Positions 19,434 through 28,963 are shown, counted from the first letter of the stretch. The stretch is DNA of 64,000 nucleotides from Gammaproteobacteria bacterium (GCA_028279365.1 JANQNX010000009.1:248001-312000); one strand, 5' to 3'. Notes: generated by a model not told the origin, from the sequence alone. A program made the numbers and translations.

Positions 19434-21464
19434 ATGTCTAATGCAATACTGCCTGTTGGCCTGGGTATTTTCGGCTTGATATCAGCCGTCATCGTGTTTG
19501 CGATGGTGAAGAGTTCTCCCGCCGGTGAAGGTCGTGTCAAGGAAATTTCTGATCAGATACACCTCGGTGCGATGGTGTTCATGAAAAGTGAATACAAGAT
19601 TCTTGCTGTTTTTTGTGTTGTCTGTCTGATTGCTATCGCAAGCTCGGATCTGGGTATGAACACCGCCATGGCGTTTTTACTGGGTGCACTTTGTTCCGGT
19701 ACGGCAGGTTATTGGGGTATGTATACCGCGACTCACGCCAATGTCCGTACCGCCGTGGCAGCGAATAAGAGCGGTGCGTCAGAAGCACTCAGCGTTGCCT
19801 TTTTTGGTGGCTCGATTATGGGATTAACGGTAGCGGCGATGGGTTTGTTCGGTATTGGTATTCTCTATTACTTTTTTGCAGGCGACGCACATACCGTACA
19901 TGCGATTGAAGGCTTTGCTATGGGCGCCTCATCAGTCGCATTATTCTCTCGTGTCGGCGGTGGTATCTTCACCAAGAGCGCCGATGTCGGTGCCGACCTG
20001 GTGGGTAAGGTAGAAGCCGGCATTCCCGAAGACGATCCGAGAAACCCGGGCGTAATCGCGGATAACGTTGGAGACAATGTCGGTGATGTCGCCGGTATGG
20101 GTTCGGATATTTTTGAATCGTATTGTGGATCCATGATTGCGACTATCGCGCTGGCAGTGACCATGACTTCAAAAGAAGTCTTTAATTTATCGCCCGAGGG
20201 CGGTACCGAAGTCCTGACGTTCATGCCATTGGCGCTAGCTTCGGTTGGTCTGATTTGTTCAATGCTGGGTATCTACTCAGTTAAATTATTCTCTGCTAAA
20301 AGTCCTGAAACCGCATTGCGTATTGGTACCATGGGTTCTGCCGTGATATTCATTATTGCTGCCTACTTCCTGGTCAATTTTCTGGGTGCATCGACTAATG
20401 TCTGGATTGCGGTATTAACCGGTTCCGTCGGCGGTATCGTCGTTGGTCTGGTAACCGAGTATTACACCGGTGGTTCGCCAGTACGCAAAATTGCAAAAGG
20501 CGGTGAAACCGGCCCGGCAACGGTGATGATTTCCGGTTTAGCGACCGGTATGGAATCGGTAGCGGTTCCGGTGATTACCATTGCTGCCATTATTTTTACC
20601 TCCAGTCATTTTGCCGGTCTTTATGGTGTCGGAATTGCGGCAGTCGGTATGTTAAGTACAGTCGGTATTACCATGGCTATCGATGCTTATGGTCCGGTGG
20701 CAGATAACGCTGGCGGTATTGCTGAGATGGCGGAAATGGGTGCCGATACCCGTAAGATAACCGACTCGCTAGACGAAGTCGGCAACACGACTGCAGCTAT
20801 TGGTAAAGGATTTGCTATCGGTGCGGCAGCATTGGCAGCATTGGCATTGATCAGTGCTTATATCGAAAAAGTCAGTGCAGGTATTGAATCTGCCGGCGGT
20901 GAGACCTTTGCACTACAGATTAACGATCCGCTAGTGCTTTGCGGTATGTTTCTTGGCGGTATCTTTCCTTTTATCGTCAGTGCGATGACGATGACCGCAG
21001 TGGGTGACGCTGCGTTTGAAATGATTAAAGAGATACGTCGTCAGTTCAAGGAAATACCGGGTTTGATGGAGGGTACCGGTAAGCCTGATACTGCCAGCTG
21101 TGTTGATATCGCAACCCGCGCCGCGTTGAAGAAAATGGTCATGCCAGGTTCATTGGCAGTATTGGCGCCGGTTATCGTTGGCTTCGTATTAGGGCCGAAA
21201 GCATTGGGTGGTATGTTAGGTGGTGCATTGATTTGCTGTGTCATGATGGCACTAATGATGGCCAACGCTGGTGGTGCCTGGGATAACGCCAAAAAATATG
21301 TTGAGAAAGGTAATCTCGGTGGTAAAGGTTCCGATGTGCATCACGCTGCCGTCGTTGGGGATACGGTGGGTGATCCGTTGAAAGATACTTCCGGTCCTTC
21401 TATGAATATCTTGATTAATGTGATGGCGATTGTCAGTTTGGTGATTGCGCCGTTATTGGTTTAG
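19434..21464 (+). CDS. hppA: Membrane-bound pyrophosphatase, ion-translocating
   Basis: 676 residues, about 16 membrane helices. It couples PPi hydrolysis to export of H+ (or Na+). Catalytic motifs are intact: [49 protein letters not shown] and [17 protein letters not shown]. The segment [10 protein letters not shown] has Ala where K+-independent pumps have Lys, so the K+-dependent class is predicted. A near-consensus promoter and a strong terminator show that it is transcribed alone. The PPi-dependent phosphofructokinase gene lies 2 kb downstream. Confidence 0.97.
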   Translation: MSNAILPVGLGIFGLISAVIVFAMVKSSPAGEGRVKEISDQIHLGAMVFMKSEYKILAVFCVVCLIAIASSDLGMNTAMAFLLGALCSGTAGYWGMYTATHANVRTAVAANKSGASEALSVAFFGGSIMGLTVAAMGLFGIGILYYFFAGDAHTVHAIEGFAMGASSVALFSRVGGGIFTKSADVGADLVGKVEAGIPEDDPRNPGVIADNVGDNVGDVAGMGSDIFESYCGSMIATIALAVTMTSKEVFNLSPEGGTEVLTFMPLALASVGLICSMLGIYSVKLFSAKSPETALRIGTMGSAVIFIIAAYFLVNFLGASTNVWIAVLTGSVGGIVVGLVTEYYTGGSPVRKIAKGGETGPATVMISGLATGMESVAVPVITIAAIIFTSSHFAGLYGVGIAAVGMLSTVGITMAIDAYGPVADNAGGIAEMAEMGADTRKITDSLDEVGNTTAAIGKGFAIGAAALAALALISAYIEKVSAGIESAGGETFALQINDPLVLCGMFLGGIFPFIVSAMTMTAVGDAAFEMIKEIRRQFKEIPGLMEGTGKPDTASCVDIATRAALKKMVMPGSLAVLAPVIVGFVLGPKALGGMLGGALICCVMMALMMANAGGAWDNAKKYVEKGNLGGKGSDVHHAAVVGDTVGDPLKDTSGPSMNILINVMAIVSLVIAPLLV

Positions 21465-21481
21465 TTATTCATTAATATATA

Positions 21482-21510
21482 AACAAAGGCCGCTTAATGC
21501 GGCCTTTGTT
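21482..21510 (+). terminator. Rho-independent terminator of hppA
   Basis: Perfect 12-base arms AACAAAGGCCGC and GCGGCCTTTGTT with loop TTAAT, 17 bases after the hppA stop. The right arm ends in TTTGTTATTT, serving as the U-rich tail. Confidence 0.85.
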
Positions 21511-21531
21511 ATTTACATGGACGTAATGACT

Positions 21532-21558
21532 ATCGGTTTTGCACGATGCAAAACCGAT
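21532..21558. repeat. Perfect inverted repeat upstream of the DNA glycosylase gene
   Basis: Twelve-base arms ATCGGTTTTGCA and TGCAAAACCGAT around CGA. No T-run follows on the plus strand. It lies 60 bases before the glycosylase ATG, where a promoter or operator is expected. Confidence 0.55.
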
Positions 21559-21618
21559 GTATGGATGATTTAGACTACTCTCTTCTTTTAAACGATTTCC
21601 GAAAGCTATAATAGCGCT

Positions 21619-22125
21619 ATGTCTTACAATCAAGGCTTCCCTCCTGTCTGTCGAAAAGATGCAAAGATTTTAATTCTAGGATCGATGCCGGGGCAGAAGT
21701 CACTGGAAGAGAATCAATATTATGCACATCCGCGTAATGCCTTTTGGCCAATCATGTTCCAATTGCTAAATGTTGAGTCAATAAAAAGTTACGCACAACG
21801 AAAGCGCTTGCTGATAGAAAACCAGATCGCGTTATGGGATGTATTAAAAGCGGCTTATCGCCCAGGAAGCCTTGATGCCAATATTGATTATTCCACTATC
21901 GAGGCGAATGACTTTAAGACCTTTCTCCATAAACATAAACAAATCAAGGCCGTGTTCTTTAATGGTGGAGAGGCAGAAAAACTTTTTAAACGTTATGTCT
22001 TAAAAGGGATGAAAATAACCTACCTTGAATATCATCGACTACCTTCAACCAGTCCGGCACATGCAGCGATGTCGGAAAAACAAAAAATGATGCAGTGGAA
22101 GAATATAAAACAGTTCATTGTTTGA
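21619..22125 (+). CDS. DNA-deoxyinosine (hypoxanthine) glycosylase, uracil-DNA glycosylase family 6
   Basis: 168 residues. ILGSMPGQKSLEENQYYAHPRNAFWPIM is the signature of the family 6 UDG-like enzymes that remove hypoxanthine from DNA; the usual UDG catalytic Asp is replaced and an Asn (HPRN) is used. The C-terminal LPSTSPAHA matches the family minor-groove loop. It would protect DNA from adenine deamination. It stands alone after the hppA terminator, 33 bases before nnrU. Confidence 0.88.
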   Translation: MSYNQGFPPVCRKDAKILILGSMPGQKSLEENQYYAHPRNAFWPIMFQLLNVESIKSYAQRKRLLIENQIALWDVLKAAYRPGSLDANIDYSTIEANDFKTFLHKHKQIKAVFFNGGEAEKLFKRYVLKGMKITYLEYHRLPSTSPAHAAMSEKQKMMQWKNIKQFIV

Positions 22126-22158
22126 TATTATTAGAATAACTAAAAGTAGATTCATAAA

Positions 22159-22722
22159 ATGTTATTACTTGTCATTGGTTTATTAATATGGGTTACAGTG
22201 CATCTGTTTCCGAGTGTCTTCAAGAACGCGCGTTCTAACATCATTGGTAAAATCGGGTTAGGGCCGTATAAAGGCTTATTCGCTTTATTGATTCTTTTAT
22301 CAATCGTATTGATCGTGTTTGGCTGGCGCAGCACGACCTATCAGGATATTTACTACCCACCAGTATGGGGCAGGCATGTCACATACTTATTAGTATTAGT
22401 TACCTTTATCCTGTTCGCCGCCGCAAAAAGCAAAACCAACATCAAACGCTTTTTGCGCCATCCGCAGTTGACTGGTTTAGTGCTATGGAGTGTCGGCCAT
22501 CTGTTTGCGAATGGTGATAATAGATCGGTGATTTTATTTATCACATTGGGTGTATGGGCAATAGTCGAAATAATACTGATTAATCGGCGCGAGGGAGCGT
22601 GGCGTAAGCCTCAAGCGGTTTCTATAAAGAATGATGTGATTACATTGATAAAGGGTAGTGTGGGTTATGTCATATTAATGTTTCTACACACCTATATTAC
22701 TGGCATTGCGCTGATGACATAG
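22159..22722 (+). CDS. NnrU family membrane protein
   Basis: 187 residues with about five or six membrane helices. WVTVHLFPSVF, GPYKGLFALLILLSIVLIVFGWRS, HPQLTGLVLWSVGHLFANGD and a C-terminal helix match the NnrU family, first named from denitrifier nitric-oxide response clusters and related to the methyltransferase-like isoprenylcysteine family. The exact role is unknown, and no denitrification gene is nearby. Confidence 0.85.
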   Translation: MLLLVIGLLIWVTVHLFPSVFKNARSNIIGKIGLGPYKGLFALLILLSIVLIVFGWRSTTYQDIYYPPVWGRHVTYLLVLVTFILFAAAKSKTNIKRFLRHPQLTGLVLWSVGHLFANGDNRSVILFITLGVWAIVEIILINRREGAWRKPQAVSIKNDVITLIKGSVGYVILMFLHTYITGIALMT

Positions 22723-22755
22723 ATAATCAATCAGTTTTCAGCTCTGAATTCTTTT

Positions 22756-23367
22756 TTATATTATTAATTTTCCCAACATCGATACAGTATTAATATAATC
22801 TGGCTCAACCCTTTTCTGCTTCTCCCCATCATCCAACAACAAACTTGGAAAAGTGTTTAACCCTAAGCTCCGTGACTCTTTAATTTCTTTTATCAACATT
22901 TCATTCGTTTCTTCTGAATTAAGGTCGCTAGTGAATTTTTCTTTACCCAAACCAAGTTCTTCGGCTAACTCGATCAAGGTAGATATATCGGAAGGATTAC
23001 GCGCCTGCGAGTAATAAGCATTTTGTATGGCCTCTGTCATTAAACTATCAAACTTTTCGCCTTGAATACGTGCTGCGATCACGGCACGGCAAGCGGGATA
23101 GGTGGACCGCCTTGGCTTGCATTTAGTCCAGAAATCATAATTGAACCTCACGTCCGGTACGGTTTGTTCGATCCGCTCCCAGTTACTGATTACAAACTGT
23201 TTTGTTGCTTCCGGCATCGGTTCATCCGTATCCCTGGCAAGACCACCCAATAATCGGATGACTTCTATTTCTTTTGGTAAGGCCTCGAGTAGTTTGGTTA
23301 ACGATGACCGAAAGGCATAGCACCAAGCGCACATGGGATCATGTACATAATAAAGTCGGGTCGTCAC
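22756..23367 (-). CDS. DsbA-family (FrnE-like) thiol oxidoreductase
   Basis: About 203 residues from the GTG at 23367; an ATG at 23409 would overlap pfp and add 14 non-conserved residues. A thioredoxin fold with CxxC active site in YYVHDPMCAWCYAF at the very start, followed by a helical insert and the cis-Pro region NTFPSLLLDD. No signal peptide, so it probably acts in the cytoplasm. The GTG lies 7 bases after the pfp stop, suggesting translational coupling. Confidence 0.82.
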   Translation of the reverse strand: MTTRLYYVHDPMCAWCYAFRSSLTKLLEALPKEIEVIRLLGGLARDTDEPMPEATKQFVISNWERIEQTVPDVRFNYDFWTKCKPRRSTYPACRAVIAARIQGEKFDSLMTEAIQNAYYSQARNPSDISTLIELAEELGLGKEKFTSDLNSEETNEMLIKEIKESRSLGLNTFPSLLLDDGEKQKRVEPDYINTVSMLGKLII

Positions 23368-23374
23368 GAGAGCA

Positions 23375-24640
23375 TTACAGTTCGAATTCGGTGTTGAGTA
23401 TCTTTGCAACCGGATTATTTTTTAGCGTCACATATTTAGGTAAGCCATTCTCGTAAGGCGGATAGTCTTCACCAGCGATTAAAGGTGATAAGTAAGTTCT
23501 GCAAACGTCGGTGATGCCAAAGCCATCTTCGGTAATGAATTCTTTTGGCATCATCTTTTCAACGTTAGCGACATCCTCCAGTTTGGCTCTGCCAATTTCC
23601 CATACGTAGGGTGAATCCGATTTTCTATCAATAGTGGGCATGATGGCATTCTCACCCGCAATCGCCATCTCAACGGCCGCTTTACCAAGGGCATAGGCTT
23701 GCTCAACATCGGTCTTGGATGCGATATGCCTTGCTGCGCGTTGTAGATAATCGGCCACGGCCCAATGATATTTATAGCCGAGCGCATCTTTGATCATATT
23801 AGCGACCACCGGTGCCGCACCACCCAGTTGTGCATGACCAAACGCATCACGCGTGCCCTGCTCGGCCAGAAATTTTCCATCTGGCCAGTGCGCGCCTTCT
23901 GAGACAACGATAGAACAGTATTCAAATTTTTCGACCTTGTCTTTGACTTTGGCGATAAACGCATCCTGATTAAATTCCACTTCCGGGAATAAAATCACAA
24001 TTGGGATGTCATTATCCTCATCGGCAGCCAGACCGCCTGCGGCGGCAATCCAGCCGGCATGACGGCCCATGACTTCAATGACAAATACCTTGGTCGAGGT
24101 CTTGGCCATGGAGCACACATCAAACGACGCTTCACGAACCGAAGTCGCAATATATTTCGCAACGGAACCAAAGCCGGGGCAAACATCGGTAATCGGCAGA
24201 TCGTTATCAACGGTTTTCGGCACATGAATCGCCTGAATCGGGAAATCCATTTTTTCGGAGATTTGCGAGACCTTGTGGCAGGTATCCGCAGAGTCGCCAC
24301 CGCCGTTATAAAAGAAGTAGCCGATATTGTGCGCCTTGAAGATTTCAATCAGTCGTTCGTATTCGGCTTTGCTTTCTTCCAGCCCTTTTAATTTAAATCG
24401 ACAGGAACCAAAAGCACCGGAAGGTGTGTGTCGGAGTGCAGCAATATCGGCATCGGATTCCTGACTGGTATCAATCAGGTCTTCGGTCAGTGCGCCAATA
24501 ATCCCATTGTGGCCGGCATAGACGTTGGCAATTTTGTCGGGATGTTGTCTCGCTGTTTCAATAACGCCGCACGCGCTGGCGTTGATCACTGCGGTGACGC
24601 CGCCTGATTGTGCATAAAATGCGTTTTTGGCCGCTGCCAT
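23375..24640 (-). CDS. pfp: Pyrophosphate-dependent 6-phosphofructokinase
   Basis: 421 residues, long PPi-type phosphofructokinase. It reversibly phosphorylates fructose 6-phosphate with PPi. The phosphate-donor site has GGGDS and PKTVDNDLP: Asp and Lys at the two positions where ATP enzymes have Gly, the signature of PPi use. Also seen are EVMGRHAGWIAAAGGLA and a C-terminal GFGITDVCRTYLSPL. A clear CAGGAG ribosome site precedes the ATG. With hppA it forms a PPi-based energy-saving module. Confidence 0.95.
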   Translation of the reverse strand: MAAAKNAFYAQSGGVTAVINASACGVIETARQHPDKIANVYAGHNGIIGALTEDLIDTSQESDADIAALRHTPSGAFGSCRFKLKGLEESKAEYERLIEIFKAHNIGYFFYNGGGDSADTCHKVSQISEKMDFPIQAIHVPKTVDNDLPITDVCPGFGSVAKYIATSVREASFDVCSMAKTSTKVFVIEVMGRHAGWIAAAGGLAADEDNDIPIVILFPEVEFNQDAFIAKVKDKVEKFEYCSIVVSEGAHWPDGKFLAEQGTRDAFGHAQLGGAAPVVANMIKDALGYKYHWAVADYLQRAARHIASKTDVEQAYALGKAAVEMAIAGENAIMPTIDRKSDSPYVWEIGRAKLEDVANVEKMMPKEFITEDGFGITDVCRTYLSPLIAGEDYPPYENGLPKYVTLKNNPVAKILNTEFEL

Positions 24641-24770
24641 AATTTGCTCCTGTATGAAATGGGTGAAAACGATTTACCGGCTTATTGGTCTATAGTCTTA
24701 TGTTAGACTCTATTCATCAATACAAGACGGGGTATACACCGTCGTAACAAGCGGGAATCGTTGGCTGTTA

Positions 24771-26249
24771 ATGTTTTTCTCTATTATCAAAACACATGCT
24801 AATAAATACAAGTATGCCCTACTTGTCGGTGTGATTTTGCCAGTGATTTGTTACGCCGGTGCGACGCAAAACTTGCCGGATTTTGCTGATTCTTCAGCCA
24901 GTGTTATCTCGCCGGAATATGAACGCCGTCTCGGGCAGCTTTTTTTGAAACAGGTTCGGTATTTTTCCAGGATCATCAGCGACCCCGAAGTGGAGTCATA
25001 CATTGAATCGATTGGTTATCAGCTGGCATCGCACAGCGATAATACCGAACAGCCGTTTAAGTTTTTTGTGGTCGATAATCCGGGGATTAACGCGTTCGCG
25101 GGCCCTGGTGGCATGATCGGGATTAATAGCGGCATCATTCTTAATGCGCAAGATGAAAGTGAGTTGGCATCAGTGATGTCGCATGAAATTGCGCACGTCA
25201 CCCAGCGCCATATTGCGCGGATGCTGGAAGAGCATAAAAAATACAGTATACCCAGTGCCGCGGCCATGGTCGGCGCAATCCTGATCGCGATTGCCAATCC
25301 GCAGGCAGGTGCTGCAGCCATGGCCGGTGTATCCGGCTTTAATGCGCAGAACCAGATTAATTTCACCCGTGCCAATGAAGAAGAAGCCGATCGTATCGGC
25401 ATGCAGCTATTAGTTCGTGCCGGACATAATCCGCGCAGCATGCCGGCTTTCTTTGAAAAGCTGCAGCGACTGTCGCGGTTTCAGCAGAGTAATGCACCTG
25501 AGTATATGCGGACTCACCCGTTAACAACGTCACGTATTGCCGATACCCGTGCGCGTGCGGAAGAGTATCCACTGCAACAATATGAAAACTCACATGCGTA
25601 TACCTTGGTACGTAATAAGTTGATTGCACTTTCATTTGAAAACCCGCGCGATGCGATTAATGTCTTTATTGATAAACTACGTGACGACTCCTTAAGTAAA
25701 AAAGAGCGTCTTGGAGCAAATTATGGCTTGGCCTACGCTTATGTTAAAGGTAACGAGCATGAGTTAGCCGCACAGCAGATCGATATCCTGTTAAAGGATA
25801 ACCCGGATGATGTAGCCTATCTATTAGTTGCGGCGCTGAACCAAAAAGAACAATCAAACTACCCGAAGGCCCTGGCTATCTATGAAAAGGCGTATAAGCT
25901 TTATCCTGACTACAAGCCGGTTATTATTGCTTACAGCCGAGCACTGCTCGACGTAAAACGCGCCAAACAGGCCAAGCAATTATTGACTGATTATGAACGT
26001 TTCTACTCTCATACGTTAACCACTTATTCATTGTTGGGTCAGGCTGAGGCCATGTTGGGTAATGAAATCGAAGTTGCCATGATACAGGTGGATTATTACT
26101 ACCATGCCGGCGAGACTAAGCTGGCGGTTGATAAGCTTAAGTTTATTCAACAACAGTATCCGTTGGATTATTATCTCGAAGAGCGTGTTAAAGCGAAAAT
26201 GGAAGAGTTGCAATATGAACTGGAGTTGGAGGAGTCGATTGAGCTTTAG
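24771..26249 (+). CDS. bepA: Periplasmic M48 metalloprotease/chaperone of outer-membrane assembly
   Basis: 492 residues. Signal peptide at about 1-30, then the M48 zinc protease domain: GGMIGINSGIILNAQDESELASVMSHEIAHVTQRH (HExxH) and NEEEADRIGMQLL (third zinc ligand). The C-terminal half is TPR-rich (LGANYGLAYAYVKGNEHELA; YPKALAIYEKAYKLYPDYKP). This is BepA/YfgC, which helps assemble LptD and degrades stalled outer-membrane proteins. Its stop overlaps the soxY frame. Confidence 0.93.
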   Translation: MFFSIIKTHANKYKYALLVGVILPVICYAGATQNLPDFADSSASVISPEYERRLGQLFLKQVRYFSRIISDPEVESYIESIGYQLASHSDNTEQPFKFFVVDNPGINAFAGPGGMIGINSGIILNAQDESELASVMSHEIAHVTQRHIARMLEEHKKYSIPSAAAMVGAILIAIANPQAGAAAMAGVSGFNAQNQINFTRANEEEADRIGMQLLVRAGHNPRSMPAFFEKLQRLSRFQQSNAPEYMRTHPLTTSRIADTRARAEEYPLQQYENSHAYTLVRNKLIALSFENPRDAINVFIDKLRDDSLSKKERLGANYGLAYAYVKGNEHELAAQQIDILLKDNPDDVAYLLVAALNQKEQSNYPKALAIYEKAYKLYPDYKPVIIAYSRALLDVKRAKQAKQLLTDYERFYSHTLTTYSLLGQAEAMLGNEIEVAMIQVDYYYHAGETKLAVDKLKFIQQQYPLDYYLEERVKAKMEELQYELELEESIEL

Positions 26250-26254
26250 TGATT

Positions 26255-26710
26255 ATGATGCGTAGACGCGATACATTAAAACTCATCAGTTCCGGCGCCA
26301 CATTAATATTTACCGGGTTACTTTTTCCTGTTCGTGTTTTGGCAAAGTGGAATGAAGCCGCTTTTGCCGCTACCGACTATCAGGAAGCACTAACCACCTA
26401 TTTTCCAAATCAGCAAATGACGGAGTCTGACCAAATTACGATTGGTGTCAGGCAGGAGATTGAGAACGGCAGCGTTGTGCCAATCAAGATCGTCACGGAG
26501 CTACCTGATGTTGAATCGATTGCTATCTTTGTCGAAAAAAACCCGACGCCATTGATCGCTAATTTTGATCTAACACCCGCATGCAAAGGGTTCGTTTCAA
26601 CGCGGATCAAGGTTGAGTTGCCGTCCGATATCATCGCCGTCGTCAAGTCGGATGGAAAACTGTTTTACACCAAGACCTATATTATTGTGCACGAAGGCGG
26701 TTGTGCCTGA
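26255..26710 (+). CDS. soxY: Thiosulfate-oxidation carrier protein SoxY
   Basis: About 152 residues. A twin-arginine signal (RRRDTLKLISSGATLIF) gives export of the folded protein to the periplasm. The mature domain is the SoxY fold, and the C-terminus HEGGCA carries the swinging-arm Cys that holds sulfur intermediates; the usual end is GGCGG, here shorter. A GTG at 26249 is an alternative start overlapping the bepA stop. It overlaps soxZ by one base (TGATG). No soxXAB is in the window. Confidence 0.92.
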   Translation: MMRRRDTLKLISSGATLIFTGLLFPVRVLAKWNEAAFAATDYQEALTTYFPNQQMTESDQITIGVRQEIENGSVVPIKIVTELPDVESIAIFVEKNPTPLIANFDLTPACKGFVSTRIKVELPSDIIAVVKSDGKLFYTKTYIIVHEGGCA

Positions 26711-27024
26711 TGGCTTCTTCCATTCGATTACGTTCCAGGTTACGCGATGGTGTCTGCACCGTTCGTGCAATATTACGTCATCCAATGGAAACAGGGTTTA
26801 GAAACAATATGGAAACGGGTGAACTGGTACCGGCACATTTCATTAAGCTGGTTACCGTAAAGCACAATGATGTTGTTGTTTTACATTGTGATTGGAGTCG
26901 TGCGGTTTCGAAAAACCCGTATTTGTCATTTATGTTTGAAGGTGCCAAAGCGGGCGATAAGCTTGAGTTAAGCTGGCTTGATACAAAGGGTGAGTCTGAT
27001 TCACTCGTGACGACTATCGAATAA
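26710..27024 (+). CDS. soxZ: Thiosulfate-oxidation carrier partner SoxZ
   Basis: 104 residues, an immunoglobulin-like SoxZ. Seen: IRLRSRLRDGVCTVRAILRHPMETGFRN, PAHFIKLVTVKHNDVVV and NPYLSFMFEGAKAGDKLELSWLDTKGES, all family features. SoxZ binds SoxY and presents its Cys arm. The ATG at 26710 overlaps the soxY stop, so the pair is translationally coupled; an earlier in-frame start would sit inside soxY. Confidence 0.94.
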   Translation: MASSIRLRSRLRDGVCTVRAILRHPMETGFRNNMETGELVPAHFIKLVTVKHNDVVVLHCDWSRAVSKNPYLSFMFEGAKAGDKLELSWLDTKGESDSLVTTIE

Positions 27025-27026
27025 GC

Positions 27027-27914
27027 ATGCTAACCAGTGTGCGCGCCATTATCGCGTTTTTATTGTTTATTGTGTTTGCCTATATCAGCGGTGCGCTATT
27101 GGCCTACCCGCTTAAGCTTTCACTCGATGCTTACCTGAATCTGGAATATAAAAAATACCTGACCTACGCTACATTGATTAGCGGTCTGTTGATAAGCGGG
27201 CTTTATCTTAAGCTTTATCGCCTGTTGTCATGGCAGGCGTTTGGTTTCTCAGGAAGACCAAAGCGTTTTTTGAGTTTGATGCTCAATGGATTTGTCTATG
27301 GCTTGCTGGTGATGTTGCTCATCGAAATTATTTTATTCCTGCTCGGCATTCATATTTTTAACGAACGCAGAAGCTATATGCTGGATGAGTTCTTTATTCG
27401 TATTACCAAAGCGGTATTAATAGCGTTACTGATCGCCACTATTGAAGAAGCGATTTTTCGTGGTGGATTGTTTTCCGGGCTGTATAAAAAAACCAATGCT
27501 TTTTTGACGGTAACGCTATCTGCATTGTTATATTCAGCAGTGCATTTTATTCGTTATCGAGAGGTTCCTCCGGATACAGAGATAGGCTGGCTAACCGGTT
27601 TCACCATGATGCCGGATGCATTTCGTCGTTTTTATGAGTGGTCGATTGTTGATTATTTTTTGACCCTATTCATGTTGGGTGTATTACTGGGCTTACTTAG
27701 ACTCAAACATAACGGTATTGCTGCATGCATCGGTGTTCACGCTGGTCTGGTCGTGATAGTAAAACTGGCTGACTACTACACGGTCCGCACTTCTGGTAGT
27801 TCTTTTGACTTCCTTGTCAGTCCTTATAACGCGACGTTTGGTTGGATCAGCTTCAGCGTTATGTTGCTGTTTACCGTTATTTATTTTTTCAAATTGGTAA
27901 AAAAACAATCCTGA
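27027..27914 (+). CDS. CPBP-family intramembrane metalloprotease
   Basis: 295 residues with about eight membrane helices. The CPBP (Abi, type II CAAX protease) motif 1 is TIEEAIFRGGLFSGL (EExxxR) and motif 2 is SALLYSAVHFIRYRE; a third, NGIAACIGVHAGLVV, follows. Such proteases process prenylated or bacteriocin-like peptides, or act in immunity; the substrate here is unknown. It starts two bases after soxZ, so it is in the same operon, which is an unusual partner for soxYZ. Confidence 0.88.
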   Translation: MLTSVRAIIAFLLFIVFAYISGALLAYPLKLSLDAYLNLEYKKYLTYATLISGLLISGLYLKLYRLLSWQAFGFSGRPKRFLSLMLNGFVYGLLVMLLIEIILFLLGIHIFNERRSYMLDEFFIRITKAVLIALLIATIEEAIFRGGLFSGLYKKTNAFLTVTLSALLYSAVHFIRYREVPPDTEIGWLTGFTMMPDAFRRFYEWSIVDYFLTLFMLGVLLGLLRLKHNGIAACIGVHAGLVVIVKLADYYTVRTSGSSFDFLVSPYNATFGWISFSVMLLFTVIYFFKLVKKQS

Positions 27915-28079
27915 TTAAGCGTTTGTTGCAACGTCTCTCGGGCCGCGATTAGCCTCGATCAATTCCGCCAGACACAGGCCATAAACGCCGACAGCATCTT
28001 TCGGTGCAAGATTTTCTTCTTTATTATTTGCAATTAAACCCGCTGCCAATATTGCCGCAATGATATGTTCTTCGTTCAT
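27915..28079 (-). CDS. Small conserved-looking protein, 54 residues
   Basis: A short minus-strand frame with an excellent ribosome site (GGAGGGAACA before ATG). The product begins MNEEHIIAAILAAGLIANN and continues EENLAPKDAVGVYGLCLAEL, an amphipathic all-helical sequence. The stop abuts the convergent CPBP gene. No function recognised; the strong ribosome site and full use of the gap favour a real gene. Confidence 0.6.
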   Translation of the reverse strand: MNEEHIIAAILAAGLIANNKEENLAPKDAVGVYGLCLAELIEANRGPRDVATNA

Positions 28080-28156
28080 TGTTCCCTCCGGTTAAAGTCT
28101 ACTGACGCAAAACAGTATAAACAGAATGAAACCGAAATTCAGCGTTCCAGGGCTAT

Positions 28157-28963
28157 CTATTTGATCACATCCGGGTGAAACAGGATTTCGTTATTGACTT
28201 TGAAGTTACGGATTAAATCCTGACCTTGCTGGTTACGCAGGAAATCAGAATATTTCCTGGCAAGATCAATCTTGACATGCGGATGCTTGGCCGGATTGAC
28301 CATGATTACGTGATAAGGGTTAAATAAGGCCTCGTCATTTTCATACAATACATTTAGCGTTAGCTTATCTTTATACGCGAGATAAGTGCCTCGGTCGGTT
28401 AAGGTATAGGCTTCTTTGTCATTGGCCATTCTCAGTACTACCCCCATGCCCTGCCCGACAGATAAATACCAGTCGCCTTCTGGTTGCTGATCGGTGGTTT
28501 GCCAAAGCTGTTTTTCTTTTTTATGCGTGCCTGAATCATCGCCGCGCGAGACAAAGCCATGGCCAGCGTCCAGTAACTTTTGCATGACCTGTTTCAGTGA
28601 TTCAGCGCTTTTAATCCCGGCTGGGTCACTGGCCGGGCCGATGATGACAAAGTCATTGTGCATCACTGGTTTACGCTCTATGCCAAAGTCGTTATCAACA
28701 AACTTTTTTTCAGCCGCCGGTGCATGCACCAGAATAAGATCAACATCACCATTTTCACCCAGACGAATTGCTTTACCCGTGCCCACGGAGATGACATCGA
28801 CTTTTGCATTATGCTGTTTTTCAAATACCGGGTTTAATACCGCAAGTAGCCCGGAATTATCCGTGCTGGTGGTCGTAGCAAGTTTTAAACGCTGGGGTTC
28901 GACCGCAATAGCAGTGTTAACTAATAATATTGCTAAGCATAAAATGGCTAATATTTTTTTCAT
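28157..28963 (-). CDS. tupA: Periplasmic tungstate-type oxyanion-binding protein (TupA-like)
   Basis: 268 residues with a signal peptide (MKKILAILCLAILLVNTAIA). The start of the mature protein, LKLATTTSTDNSGLL, and VGTGKAIRLGENGDVDLILVHAP, FVSRGDDSGTHKKE and GMGVVLRMAND match TupA, the tungstate-binding protein of TupABC transporters. The permease and ATPase genes are not in the window. It lies 17 bases after the porin gene in the same direction, so they form an operon. The ligand could also be molybdate. Confidence 0.85.
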   Translation of the reverse strand: MKKILAILCLAILLVNTAIAVEPQRLKLATTTSTDNSGLLAVLNPVFEKQHNAKVDVISVGTGKAIRLGENGDVDLILVHAPAAEKKFVDNDFGIERKPVMHNDFVIIGPASDPAGIKSAESLKQVMQKLLDAGHGFVSRGDDSGTHKKEKQLWQTTDQQPEGDWYLSVGQGMGVVLRMANDKEAYTLTDRGTYLAYKDKLTLNVLYENDEALFNPYHVIMVNPAKHPHVKIDLARKYSDFLRNQQGQDLIRNFKVNNEILFHPDVIK

